From the NCBI RefSeq assembly GCF_017874375.1, contig NZ_JAGGLK010000002.1, forward strand, positions 372,001-436,000: a stretch of 64,000 nt of DNA. Reading direction: 5' to 3'. The notes beneath the pieces are model-generated. The model had not been told where the DNA came from, made no database searches, and saw only the letters and a list, made by a program, of their open reading frames with translations. This document shows positions 35,592 to 44,260 of this stretch, piece after piece. The position numbers were made by a program, and so were the translations under genes. Source of the stretch: Methanohalophilus levihalophilus (GTDB lineage: Archaea; Halobacteriota; Methanosarcinia; Methanosarcinales; Methanosarcinaceae). How positions within the stretch are numbered: the stretch's first letter is position 1; each line of letters opens with the position of its first letter.

Positions 35592-36659
35592 TTATTCAGA
35601 AGTTTCAGGTGGGTTCCACCCAAATCTCTTCATGACCATTTTAATACGGGCATTGATTTCCCTTTTATCAAAGGGTTTGGAAATGTAATCATCTATTCCA
35701 AGTTCCATGCCCTTCAATTTGTCTTCGACATTGGTTTTGGCTGAAACCATGATAATGGCAATATCACTTGTTTCCCTGACTGTTTTCAGCTTCTCGACAA
35801 CCTCATATCCATCCATGTCGGGCATCATGATGTCCAATAAAAGAAGATCTGGCAGTTCTTTGGTGGCTGTTTCAACAGCTTCTTTCCCGCTGTATGCTAC
35901 CAGGAAATCATATGGTTCGGTTGCAAGAGAGAGCTTGATAAGATCGGGAATATCAGGTTCATCATCCACTACAAGGATTTTAAGCCTGTCTTTTTTGACT
36001 TTCTTCTGTATGTATTCCAGTTCGATTTCGCCCTTGTCAACACTATACCGGAAATCAAGTGTTTTCAATCCGATTTCAGTATGCATCTCACCGGCTTCGT
36101 CAATATTGATTATAACGTCAAAAAAAGATTTCATAGCATTTTCCACTTCAGATGAACCGCCCACATTAAGCATGGAAATAATGCTTCCTGAATGTTCTCT
36201 TGCACTGCGTGTCAGGAATTTTCCGAAATTTTCCACAACCTGCAGGCTGTCTTTCGAAAGCACATTCAGATCATCTATTATAAGCAGGGAGTCCGGATAG
36301 TCGGTGAATAGTTTTCCAACATAGGAGCCTATTTTAATGTAGTCGGTCTGTGAACTGCAATAGAGTGTGTTTTTTGCCGGTTCAACGCCAGGTTTCTCGA
36401 CATCAATAAACCACATTCTATCCAGGAATGATTCGACATCGAGACCATATTCGCTGAATCTGGAGAGTACTTTTTCCCGTGGGTCTTTAAGGCAAAGCCA
36501 GATGATTTTCTTATCATCGATGTTTTCAAGTACTGAAGAAGTGTAAAAATGAATGATGCGTTCACTGAAGACATTTGCAGGCGCAAATAACAATACATTC
36601 TTTCCTTCAAGTTCCCTGCGCAGTGTTGCAAGTATTTCTTCAGTTTGTTCCCCAGGCAT
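35592..36659 (-). CDS. KaiC-like/RecA-fold N-terminal domain fused to a response-regulator receiver
   Basis: A 355-residue protein. Residues 1-220 have the layout of a degenerate KaiC/RecA-like ATPase (KNVLLFAPANVFSERIIHFY, SLLIIDDLNVLSK) but lack a clear Walker A GKT/S motif, so ATP binding is doubtful. Residues 228-345 are a receiver domain: ILVVDDEPDIP with the phospho-acceptor Asp in LLLLDIMMPDMDG, followed by MVSAKT and SKPFDKREI. There is no DNA-binding output. No histidine kinase gene is adjacent. Methanogens have many such orphan receivers; the target is unknown. Confidence 0.8.
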   Translation of the reverse strand: MPGEQTEEILATLRRELEGKNVLLFAPANVFSERIIHFYTSSVLENIDDKKIIWLCLKDPREKVLSRFSEYGLDVESFLDRMWFIDVEKPGVEPAKNTLYCSSQTDYIKIGSYVGKLFTDYPDSLLIIDDLNVLSKDSLQVVENFGKFLTRSAREHSGSIISMLNVGGSSEVENAMKSFFDVIINIDEAGEMHTEIGLKTLDFRYSVDKGEIELEYIQKKVKKDRLKILVVDDEPDIPDLIKLSLATEPYDFLVAYSGKEAVETATKELPDLLLLDIMMPDMDGYEVVEKLKTVRETSDIAIIMVSAKTNVEDKLKGMELGIDDYISKPFDKREINARIKMVMKRFGWNPPETSE

Positions 36660-36740
36660 CGGATCCCCTTCCTGATCGCTACCTGCTCTATTTGTTTTCT
36701 AATAATATTAATGTTTGGGGAGAAAAAAGAAAGGGGTAGC

Positions 36741-39524
36741 TTAAGCTTTCCCCTGTATTTGTGAAGCGAGTGTTTTCTTTCCTGCATCGAGTGCTTCTTC
36801 GATCTTAGACGGATCGGTTCCTCCACCCTGTGCAAGATCCGGTTTGCCACCGCCTCCTCCTCCAACAATAGCGGTAACTTCACGGACAATAAGACCGGCA
36901 TTAGCACCCTTTTGTATTGCATCTTTGCCTGCTGAAGCTGCGACTTTCACGCCGCCATTGTCGCTAAGCAGGAGGGTAACAAGATTGCCATTTTCAGCGG
37001 AAAGCTGTTTTACCATTTTTGCAAGACCTTCAGCGTCTGCACCGGGAATGAATTCTGTAATCATCCTGACTCCGGAAACATCTTCAGCTCCATCTACCAG
37101 CTGGCTAACTCTTGAAGCAGCAAGTTCTTCCTTGAGTTTTTCGTTCTCTTTCCTCAGGTCTTTCCATTCCTCAAAGAATCGTTCTGTGGTTGCAGGAAGC
37201 TGTTCTGCTGGAACACGTAGTGTGTCTGCGGATTTCCTGATCAGGTTATCCATTTGCTGCATTGCCAGGACAGCTGCTTCTCCCGCAGCGTATTCTATCC
37301 TTTCAACACCATCCTGAATCCTTTCGGTCTTGAGAATCTTAATCGGCCCTATCTGACCGGTGTAAGTGCAGTGAGTACCAGCACATGCTTCGATGTCATT
37401 TCCGACATGTAAAACCCTGATTTTCTGTCCAGGTGGCACGCCTCCCTGATACAGTCCAAAGCCGTATTTCTGTTCGGCTTCAGTCCTGTCCATCCACTCG
37501 CTGAGAACTCTTTTGTTCTCCATTACCATACGGTTTGCAAGGATTTCGATCTGCTCAATCTCTTCCTGGGAAATGCGCTTGTAGTGTGAAAGATCAAGTC
37601 TTGCACGGTCGGTGAATTTCTGGGCTCCAGCCTGCCAGATGTGATCGCCAAGCACTTCCCTCGCAGCGTCATTTACGACATGTGTTGCAGTGTGGTGCCT
37701 TGCGTGTGCCCACCTTCTTTCATCATCAACTTTACCGTGGACCAGATCTCCTTTCCTGATATGGAGTTCGTCCTCGATTTTGTCGATGGTGTGGATTACA
37801 ATCCCATTGATCATCTGGACATCCACGACATTGAGTAAGGCGTCTTCCACTGTGAGTGTTCCATGATCCGCAGGTTGTCCGCCACCCTCTGGATAGAAAA
37901 GAGTGTTGTCAAGGACAATATTATTTTCAAACATGTCAAGAACAACCGCTTCAAAATCAAGCCTGTGAGGTTCGTCGTAGAAAAGGCGCTTGGTTTCCGG
38001 CAAATTGCGGATCCTGTCAGCAAAAGGCGATTCTTCTTTTTCTTCCTTTGTACTCTTGCTGTGCTTATCAGCTACAAGGGAGTAAAAATTGTCAGGAAGA
38101 TCCACTTCCACACCAACTTCTGAAGCAGCATCTTTTGAGATTTCCGGTGGAATCCCGTGGCTATCATACATTTCGATGATAGCATCAAGGGGCATTTTCT
38201 CATTGTTTTTCTTGTAGTGTTTTGCTGACTTCTGGATCATTTTCCTTCCGCGATCCAGCGTTTCCTGAAACTTCTTTTCTTCGCCTTCAAGGATTTCCTG
38301 AATCACATCAAAACGCTCTTCAAATTCGGGATATTCCGGAAGGTTGCGAATGTGCATCTGTACAATTTCAGAAAGCGGAATGCGGATGTCACGATCCTGC
38401 ATCATTTTCAGGGTTCTCCTGATAACAAGACGTGCAAGGTAGCCTGCTTTCACATTGGATGGGATAATACCGTCTCCAAGCATGAAAGTCAGGCAACGGC
38501 TGTGGTCGGCGATTGCGTATACATCTTCCACAGGTTCCATGATAGTAGCCAGTTTGTCAACTGTGATTCCAATATCTGAAGCTACTTGCTTTCGAAGTTC
38601 GAAGAGATTTGCTTTCTCACTGATGTCCATGAGTCCTGCAAGCCTTGCGTTCTGGGAGAGGATATTTGAGTATTCTTCGTCTTCAAGGCGATGTTCAACG
38701 CCTGCAAGTTCCATCAATTCCTCAACAACGTTGGGGAAAACAGCATCATAAATGGTAGGCGAGCCCTTTGAAGCCCACACAAATCTTTCCAGCCCATAAC
38801 CGGTGTCAACTATATAGTTGTCCATTTTTCGGTATTGGTCGCCTTTAATAGTTATGTCTCCGGTTTTGTGCTGCTGGAGATCCATGAACACAAGAGTTGC
38901 AACCTCCAGTCCGCCAATAAGGGTTTCCACACAAGGGCCAGCGTTGCCTCCACCTGCCCATGGTTCTTCCTTATAAGTTACTTCATAAGGGTCTGCGCCC
39001 AGCTTATTAAGGAAACCATCACAGAGTTCAAGGGTGTGCTCTTTCCAGTAAATCTCATGATCCCTGGTGTTGAATGCGTGATGAGCCATCATCTCAAAGG
39101 TTGTGAGGTGCCTGCCGCTACGGCCCACAGCATCAAGGTCAGGAAGCCTTATGCACGGCTGTGAAATTGTAAGGGGGTTTGCTGGTGGGGGGACCTGTCC
39201 TGATGTCACAAAAGGCTGGAAATCTGCAATTGATGCAATTGTAAGATATATATCATCTCTCCAGCGTGCAATTACAGGGTAGCGTTCGATACGTGTATGG
39301 TCGTTTTCCTCGAAAAATGACAGGAAAAGTTCCCTCATGTCAGCCAGATCGTGGCTCTTCTTGAAAATAGGATTTCCGATGAATGTGTACGGGTCACATG
39401 GAGCGTCACCGCATGTTTCTCTTTCCATGTCCCTTGTCCAGAAAAATTTCCCACATTTTGGACATTGTTTACGGGTAAATCCGTTTTCCTTGAAAAAATC
39501 AATTTGATATTCCTCTTCCAGCAT
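36741..39524 (-). CDS. alaS: Alanyl-tRNA synthetase (archaeal type)
   Basis: A 927-residue class II synthetase. The archaeal N-terminal zinc element CPKCGKFFW is present, followed by motif 2/3 regions (RYPVIARWRDDIYLT, GGGNAGPCVETLIGG) and the editing domain with HTATHVV and CAGTHC. The C-terminal oligomerisation/C-Ala region ends GGGGGGKPDLAQGG. ATG 39524 begins MLEEEYQIDFFKENGFTRKQ, typical for archaea. Confidence 0.96.
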   Translation of the reverse strand: MLEEEYQIDFFKENGFTRKQCPKCGKFFWTRDMERETCGDAPCDPYTFIGNPIFKKSHDLADMRELFLSFFEENDHTRIERYPVIARWRDDIYLTIASIADFQPFVTSGQVPPPANPLTISQPCIRLPDLDAVGRSGRHLTTFEMMAHHAFNTRDHEIYWKEHTLELCDGFLNKLGADPYEVTYKEEPWAGGGNAGPCVETLIGGLEVATLVFMDLQQHKTGDITIKGDQYRKMDNYIVDTGYGLERFVWASKGSPTIYDAVFPNVVEELMELAGVEHRLEDEEYSNILSQNARLAGLMDISEKANLFELRKQVASDIGITVDKLATIMEPVEDVYAIADHSRCLTFMLGDGIIPSNVKAGYLARLVIRRTLKMMQDRDIRIPLSEIVQMHIRNLPEYPEFEERFDVIQEILEGEEKKFQETLDRGRKMIQKSAKHYKKNNEKMPLDAIIEMYDSHGIPPEISKDAASEVGVEVDLPDNFYSLVADKHSKSTKEEKEESPFADRIRNLPETKRLFYDEPHRLDFEAVVLDMFENNIVLDNTLFYPEGGGQPADHGTLTVEDALLNVVDVQMINGIVIHTIDKIEDELHIRKGDLVHGKVDDERRWAHARHHTATHVVNDAAREVLGDHIWQAGAQKFTDRARLDLSHYKRISQEEIEQIEILANRMVMENKRVLSEWMDRTEAEQKYGFGLYQGGVPPGQKIRVLHVGNDIEACAGTHCTYTGQIGPIKILKTERIQDGVERIEYAAGEAAVLAMQQMDNLIRKSADTLRVPAEQLPATTERFFEEWKDLRKENEKLKEELAASRVSQLVDGAEDVSGVRMITEFIPGADAEGLAKMVKQLSAENGNLVTLLLSDNGGVKVAASAGKDAIQKGANAGLIVREVTAIVGGGGGGKPDLAQGGGTDPSKIEEALDAGKKTLASQIQGKA

Positions 39525-39632
39525 AATTATCCCAGTTGAGTTTTATTAATATGAGTTTTGGTAAATCAGTATTCTATCACGTAAAGTAGCAAGCCATAAA
39601 AACATTTCCTAAAGGCAGATGTGTGTCCAAAC

Positions 39633-39749
39633 ATGCTGTATCTTAAAACCTTTTCGGCATCTCTCATTTCCCACGTGTACATGATTGAGACGATCTTTGG
39701 AGCTTTTGTGTTCATGGGACTTTTATCGGTGTCCATAACTAACGACTAA
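39633..39749 (+). CDS. Possible 38-residue membrane peptide
   Basis: ATG 39633 to TAA 39747-39749 encodes MLYLKTFSASLISHVYMIET followed by a hydrophobic IFGAFVFMGLLSVSIT segment. It ends 18 bases before the next gene. The ribosome binding site is weak. It may be a true small membrane protein or chance; nothing else is seen in 39525-39767 apart from promoter-like AT-rich sequence. Confidence 0.25.
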   Translation: MLYLKTFSASLISHVYMIETIFGAFVFMGLLSVSITND

Positions 39750-39767
39750 TTGTAAAGGTGAATAAGG

Positions 39768-40040
39768 ATGCAAGATATAACCTACATGTCATTGGTCTTT
39801 AGAGGCGCTGTTGAAGATTACGAAAAAACAGGTGTTCACCCTTCCGTTTTCATGGATGGGTCAGGAGATTTACAAATATACCTTTGTGATCCCATTATTG
39901 ATGATCCGGAATTTGAAGAAGATACTACCATGAACAACTGCGAAGTGAATGGTGGTCAGTTCTCAGAAGGAATTTTCAAAGGTCCGGAATTCCAGAGCGT
40001 TAAACCCAACAAGCCACTGCAGGCTACTATAGAAGACTAA
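39768..40040 (+). CDS. Hypothetical 90-residue acidic protein
   Basis: An unrecognised protein, MQDITYMSLVFRGAVEDYEK at its start, with many Asp/Glu (DDPEFEEDTTMNN) and no membrane segment or known motif. AGGTGAATAAGG upstream of ATG 39768 is a good ribosome binding site, and a strong hairpin terminator follows 30 bases after the stop, so it is probably a true single-gene transcript. Confidence 0.6.
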   Translation: MQDITYMSLVFRGAVEDYEKTGVHPSVFMDGSGDLQIYLCDPIIDDPEFEEDTTMNNCEVNGGQFSEGIFKGPEFQSVKPNKPLQATIED

Positions 40041-40069
40041 AAAACGAACTTGCATCCCGTACACCTTCG

Positions 40070-40092
40070 GGTAATTCCTTTACGGAATTACC
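40070..40092 (+). terminator. Nine-base stem-loop terminator
   Basis: GGTAATTCC (40070-40078) pairs perfectly with GGAATTACC (40084-40092) around TTTAC. C/T-rich sequence follows and ends in two T-runs at 40124-40138. Confidence 0.6.
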
Positions 40093-40204
40093 TCCCTCCT
40101 CCATCCCCTCAATCTCCTCCGTTCTTTTTTCTTTTTTTAATTTGGTTTTGAGCTTAAGCTATACCATATGTTTAAGGCTTGTTAGAAATTAAGTAGGTTC
40201 TTAG

Positions 40205-40993
40205 ATGTCAAAAAAAATTCTTCTGACCAATGATGATGGTGTTTACGCCGCCGGGATACGTGCTGCTTACAGGAGTGTAAGTCCTCTGGGAGACGTGACT
40301 ATCGCAGCTCCTGCAATCCAGCAAAGCGGTGTTGGAAGGTCAATTTCCATTTTTGAGCCACTTCGCATTCACAAAACAATAGTTGAAGGCGTGGATGCTT
40401 ATGCTGTAGGGGGAACTCCTACTGATTCAGTTATCCTTGGTATTTTTGCAATACTGAAAGAAAAACCCGACCTGCTTGTTTCGGGTTTTAACATCGGTGA
40501 GAATATAAGCACGGATACTGTTACCACATCCGGCACTGTGGGTGCAGCACTTGAAGGGGCAAGCCATGGCATTCCGGCAATTGCGGCGTCTATACAGGTC
40601 ACAGAAGAAGGCCTGAAGTTTGATGACCTCAGGCACCATGAGCATGATTTTGATGTGGCCATAAAGGTTGTAAGAAATATTGCAGATAAAGTCCTGAAAT
40701 ACGGTTTGCCTGAAAATGTGGATGTACTCAATGTTAACATTCCACATGATGTTGAAGACGATCCGGAAATAGAGTTCACAAGGCTTTCAAGAAAACTTTT
40801 CAGAACAGACGTGGAAGAGCGTCATGATCCCAGAGGCAGGCCATATTACTGGATTGCCGGCGATCTGGTACCTTTTGGGGAAGAAGGTACGGATGTGCAT
40901 GTTGTGGCACAGAAAGGGAATGTATCCATAACTCCCCTAACACTGGATTCAACTGCTAGAATAGATTTTTCGGAATTGGAAAAGCTGGTTTGA
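40205..40993 (+). CDS. surE: 5'/3'-nucleotidase SurE
   Basis: A 262-residue metal-dependent phosphatase of nucleoside monophosphates. The metal-binding LLTNDDGVYAAGI motif near the start, the VSGFNIGEN motif and TSGTVGAALEGASHGIPA are intact. It is divergent in function but not in location from its neighbours; it converges with the moaA cluster with three bases between stops. AT-rich TATA-like sequence (ataccatatgttta) is 35-45 bases upstream. Confidence 0.93.
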   Translation: MSKKILLTNDDGVYAAGIRAAYRSVSPLGDVTIAAPAIQQSGVGRSISIFEPLRIHKTIVEGVDAYAVGGTPTDSVILGIFAILKEKPDLLVSGFNIGENISTDTVTTSGTVGAALEGASHGIPAIAASIQVTEEGLKFDDLRHHEHDFDVAIKVVRNIADKVLKYGLPENVDVLNVNIPHDVEDDPEIEFTRLSRKLFRTDVEERHDPRGRPYYWIAGDLVPFGEEGTDVHVVAQKGNVSITPLTLDSTARIDFSELEKLV

Positions 40994-40995
40994 AG

Positions 40996-41145
40996 TCACT
41001 TTTTAAGGCTGACTTCCATCCTGGCCCAGTCTTCTTCGACTCCGTGAAGGCTTTCAGCGGATGCACTAACAAGATTTCCAAGAATTTTCTGGACAAAATC
41101 ATTCAGTTCAATGTCTTTCCCGTCAACTGTGAGAACTACTTCCAT
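40996..41145 (-). CDS. Small conserved protein coupled to moaA (49 residues)
   Basis: The frame from ATG 41145 encodes MEVVLTVDGKDIELNDFVQK followed by an amphipathic helix and ends with VSLKK at TGA 40996-40998. The ATG overlaps the moaA stop codon (TAATGG), so it is translated after moaA on the same transcript. I recall very similar 50-residue peptides in other methanogens; no function is known. Confidence 0.75.
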   Translation of the reverse strand: MEVVLTVDGKDIELNDFVQKILGNLVSASAESLHGVEEDWARMEVSLKK

Positions 41146-42056
41146 TAGTCTTTCCTCCTGTTGTAGGGTACCCTTTTCTGCACTGCTTCCTTAAAAAGTT
41201 CACGCAACTCTTCAATAGATGCGCCCTTTGTGTCCACAAGATTCTCATTGGTGAGCAGACAGGGTTTTAGTTTTCCGTCGGCGGTAACTCTTAATCGATT
41301 ACAGCTGGCACAAAACTCAGTGTTATCAACCGGGCGAACCATTTCCACTTCCGCGCCGTCAATTATGTACTTGCGTCTCCTGTGCATCTTTCGGACTCTC
41401 ACTTCATTTGCCTTCTCCTCAAGCATTTTTTCGATGCTTTCAGCATCCACCTGGAAACCGGACGTATCGTTGAAGTCCATTAATTGTATTAACTGAAGGA
41501 CTACAGTGCCATCATATTGCCGGGTAAATTCCAGCATATCGTCAATCTGGTCGTCATTAACTCCTTTCAGTAAGACCATGTTGAGTTTCACCGGAGTAAG
41601 TCCCGCTTCCACTGCTGCATCGATTCCTTCAAGGACTTTCCTGTGCAGATCAGGGCTTCTTCCGGTAATCTTTCCATAGCACTCAGGATCAAGGCTGTCC
41701 AGGCTGATGTTCACTCTGTCAAGCCCTGCTTCCTTCAGGCTTTTTGCCCTGTCCCTGAGATAGATTGCATTTGTTGTAACTGAAACATCCTTAAGTGGAG
41801 GAAGCGCTTTCAGGATTTCCTCGAAATCCTCTCTCACAAGTGGTTCACCACCTGAAAATTTAACCTTTCTGACTCCGTATTCTGCACCAACCTTTACAAT
41901 GTTGGCTACTTCTTCAGGAGTCATTTCATTAGGACTGCCTTCGCTCCCTTCGTTATGGCAATAAATACAATCCAGATTACATCTTTCTGTAATAGATATG
42001 CGCAGGCTTGTTACAGGTCTGCCGTAAGAGTCCTTGAGTTTGATAATAGGCTGCAT
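41145..42056 (-). CDS. moaA: GTP 3',8-cyclase MoaA (molybdenum cofactor synthesis)
   Basis: A 303-residue radical SAM enzyme that makes the first intermediate of molybdopterin from GTP. The radical SAM motif is CNLDCIYCHNEG (CxxxCxxC), and the second, GTP-binding cluster ligands occur as CASC near residue 248 with a third cysteine in LKPCLL. The protein is a little shorter than bacterial MoaA and its end does not show the classical GG dipeptide, as in other archaeal forms. Methanogens need the cofactor for formylmethanofuran dehydrogenase. Confidence 0.9.
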   Translation of the reverse strand: MQPIIKLKDSYGRPVTSLRISITERCNLDCIYCHNEGSEGSPNEMTPEEVANIVKVGAEYGVRKVKFSGGEPLVREDFEEILKALPPLKDVSVTTNAIYLRDRAKSLKEAGLDRVNISLDSLDPECYGKITGRSPDLHRKVLEGIDAAVEAGLTPVKLNMVLLKGVNDDQIDDMLEFTRQYDGTVVLQLIQLMDFNDTSGFQVDAESIEKMLEEKANEVRVRKMHRRRKYIIDGAEVEMVRPVDNTEFCASCNRLRVTADGKLKPCLLTNENLVDTKGASIEELRELFKEAVQKRVPYNRRKD

Positions 42057-42096
42057 GGGTTTCAGGAATGGTTTGTGGGAAAATTGATGGTAATTG

Positions 42097-42110
42097 CTAT
42101 ATATAAAATA
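42097..42110 (+). promoter_or_regulatory. TATA box of the CbiA/CfbB gene, leaderless spacing
   Basis: The segment gctatatataaaat is a strong TATA box. Its centre lies about 24 bases before ATG 42127, so the start of transcription should fall on or next to the start codon. There is no Shine-Dalgarno sequence. Confidence 0.6.
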
Positions 42111-42126
42111 AACTCAATTGCTCCCC

Positions 42127-43446
42127 ATGAAACGTTCCATACTTATCGCAGGCACCCACAGTGGAGTAGGTAAAACCACGGTTTCAATGGGTATTATGGC
42201 GGCTTTGAGGCGGAGAGGCCTTAATGTGCAGCCATATAAAGTAGGCCCGGATTATATCGATCCTTCCCATCACAGGGCAATCTGCGGACGCCCTTCACGC
42301 AATCTTGACACATTCATGATGGGTGAAGAGGGCGTGCAGAACAGCATGAAATGCACCTATGGGGATGCTGACATTGCTGTTGTTGAAGGCGTAATGGGTC
42401 TCTTTGATGGTATGGAAGCCACTGAAATCGCAAGTTCTGCCCATGTGGCAAAATGCATGGACATCCCTGTTTTGCTGGTTGTTAATGTCCATGGCATGTC
42501 CCGAAGTGCAGCGGCAATGGTCAAAGGTTACTCTGAATTTGACAGCGGTGTAAATGTTGCCGGTGTTGTCCTCAACCGCATTGGAAGCCCCAGGCACAAA
42601 TCCATGATCGTTGATTCGCTGGGGGATATTCCAGTGGTAGGAGCTCTTCCGCGGAATCAGGATATTTCTGTTCCTTCACGTCATCTTGGTCTTCACATGG
42701 CTGAAGAGCAGGATTATGATGTCGACATGCTCGCGGATTTTATCGAGGAAAATATTGATCTGGATGCAGTACTGGAAATTGCTCAGGAGCCAAAAATTCC
42801 TGATACAATAGGGGTAGATGATTCCCCAATTGAGGCGGATGTAACCATCGGAATGGCCCTGGATCATGCATTCTGTTTCTACTATCAGGACATGTTTGAT
42901 GCATTCAGGCGTGCGGGAGCGGAAGTGAAGTTCTTCAGTCCTCTTGAAGGCGAAGTTCCTGAAGTTGATGGCCTCTATTTTGGAGGCGGTTATCCAGAAC
43001 TGCATATATCCGAGCTTGAAAAATCAAAAACCACTCACAAACTCAAGGAATTCTCTGCTGACGGAATGCCAATCTACGGTGAATGCGGTGGTCTGCAGTA
43101 TCTGGGTAAATCTTACGAGATAGATGATAAGGTCTATAAAATGGCAGATCTGTTCTCATCGGAAACTGTCCAGACAAAAAGATTGCAGGCACTTGGTTAT
43201 ACCAGAGGGCATGCGGACAGTCCGTTGTTTAAGGGTGAGGTTCGTGGGCATGAGTTCCACTACTCACTTACTGATTGTGCACCAGACAGCAGGCTTGCAT
43301 ATACGATGCAGCGCGGTAAAGGAATAGTTGATGGAAGGGACGGAATCTACGAACATAATTCCCTTGCAAGTTACATGCATGCACATCCGGCCACTTTCCC
43401 GGTCAAGGAATTTGTGGAAATGTGCCGCAAGTACAATCGCAGCTAA
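42127..43446 (+). CDS. cfbB: Cobyrinate / Ni-sirohydrochlorin a,c-diamide synthase
   Basis: A 439-residue ATP-dependent amidotransferase. The N-terminal DTBS-like domain has P-loop GTHSGVGKTTVSMG, and the C-terminal glutaminase domain has the nucleophile in YGECGGLQYL. The enzyme amidates the a and c side chains of nickel-sirohydrochlorin (coenzyme F430) and/or cobyrinate (corrinoids); in methanogens one protein may serve both, so the symbol is the methanogen choice and cbiA is equally possible. ATG 42127 is preferred to the in-frame TTG 42118. Confidence 0.88.
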   Translation: MKRSILIAGTHSGVGKTTVSMGIMAALRRRGLNVQPYKVGPDYIDPSHHRAICGRPSRNLDTFMMGEEGVQNSMKCTYGDADIAVVEGVMGLFDGMEATEIASSAHVAKCMDIPVLLVVNVHGMSRSAAAMVKGYSEFDSGVNVAGVVLNRIGSPRHKSMIVDSLGDIPVVGALPRNQDISVPSRHLGLHMAEEQDYDVDMLADFIEENIDLDAVLEIAQEPKIPDTIGVDDSPIEADVTIGMALDHAFCFYYQDMFDAFRRAGAEVKFFSPLEGEVPEVDGLYFGGGYPELHISELEKSKTTHKLKEFSADGMPIYGECGGLQYLGKSYEIDDKVYKMADLFSSETVQTKRLQALGYTRGHADSPLFKGEVRGHEFHYSLTDCAPDSRLAYTMQRGKGIVDGRDGIYEHNSLASYMHAHPATFPVKEFVEMCRKYNRS

Positions 43447-43453
43447 TCCAAAA

Positions 43454-44260
43454 TCATTCTTTCTTGTCAAAGCTGCCTGTACGGTAGCCTTCCAGATCAA
43501 GGGTTATGTAAGACACATCCAGTTTGCGGAGTTCTGGCATAATCCTGTCCATTTTTGAAACAAGATCCGGAATGTCGTTTTTGGGTATTTCAATGCGTGC
43601 AATTTTTCCCTCGTTATGCAGGCGCATTCTGCATTGCCGGAATCCCTCTCTATAAAGAATGATTTCGCCGGCTTCAATGATGGAAAGCTTATCTAGATCG
43701 AGTTTTTCATTATATGGAATCCTTGATGCGAGGCATGCCGAAGAAGGAACGTTCCAGAATTCCAGATCCATTTCCTTTGCAATCCGGCGTACATCTTCCT
43801 TGTTGATACCGGCTTCAACAAAGGGGTGTAAAATTCCTTCTTCTTCGGTGGCCTTATTACCGGGTCTATACTCTCCAAGATCAGAGAGGTTTGTGCCGTC
43901 AACAATGGTTTTAATTCCCTTGCTTTCAGCAATCTGCTTCAATGTGTGACAGATCTTCTTTTTGCAGTGATAACACCTGTCTTCAGGGTTATTTCCGATT
44001 TCCGGGATCTGGAAAGGATCAAAGTTTACCACTTTCAGGTTTATGCTGAACCTGTTTGCAAGTTCATGGGCACGCTCAACATCCCTGCGTGGCACAAGGG
44101 GCGAATCAATTAACACACAGAGAAGCTTGTCACCAAGGATTTCCTTGGAAATAACAGATAGCAGTGAACTATCCGTGCCGCCGGAATAGGCTATGAGCAT
44201 CGAATCCTGTGCAGCAATGAAAGCCTTGAGGTCATTGAGTTTATCTTCAGGCAAACTCAT
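43454..44260 (-). CDS. larE: LarE-like ATP-dependent sulfur transferase
   Basis: A 268-residue PP-loop protein: SGGTDSSLLSVI is the ATP pyrophosphatase loop, and RCYHCKKKI, PSSACLASRIPYNE and FRQCRMRLHNE are typical of the LarE family. Lactobacillus LarE gives up a cysteine sulfur to make the nickel-pincer cofactor; archaeal family members may instead serve other thiolation reactions. No larB or larC is in view. It overlaps the upstream ThiF-like gene by four bases, which makes a sulfur-carrier link likely. Confidence 0.85.
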   Translation of the reverse strand: MSLPEDKLNDLKAFIAAQDSMLIAYSGGTDSSLLSVISKEILGDKLLCVLIDSPLVPRRDVERAHELANRFSINLKVVNFDPFQIPEIGNNPEDRCYHCKKKICHTLKQIAESKGIKTIVDGTNLSDLGEYRPGNKATEEEGILHPFVEAGINKEDVRRIAKEMDLEFWNVPSSACLASRIPYNEKLDLDKLSIIEAGEIILYREGFRQCRMRLHNEGKIARIEIPKNDIPDLVSKMDRIMPELRKLDVSYITLDLEGYRTGSFDKKE

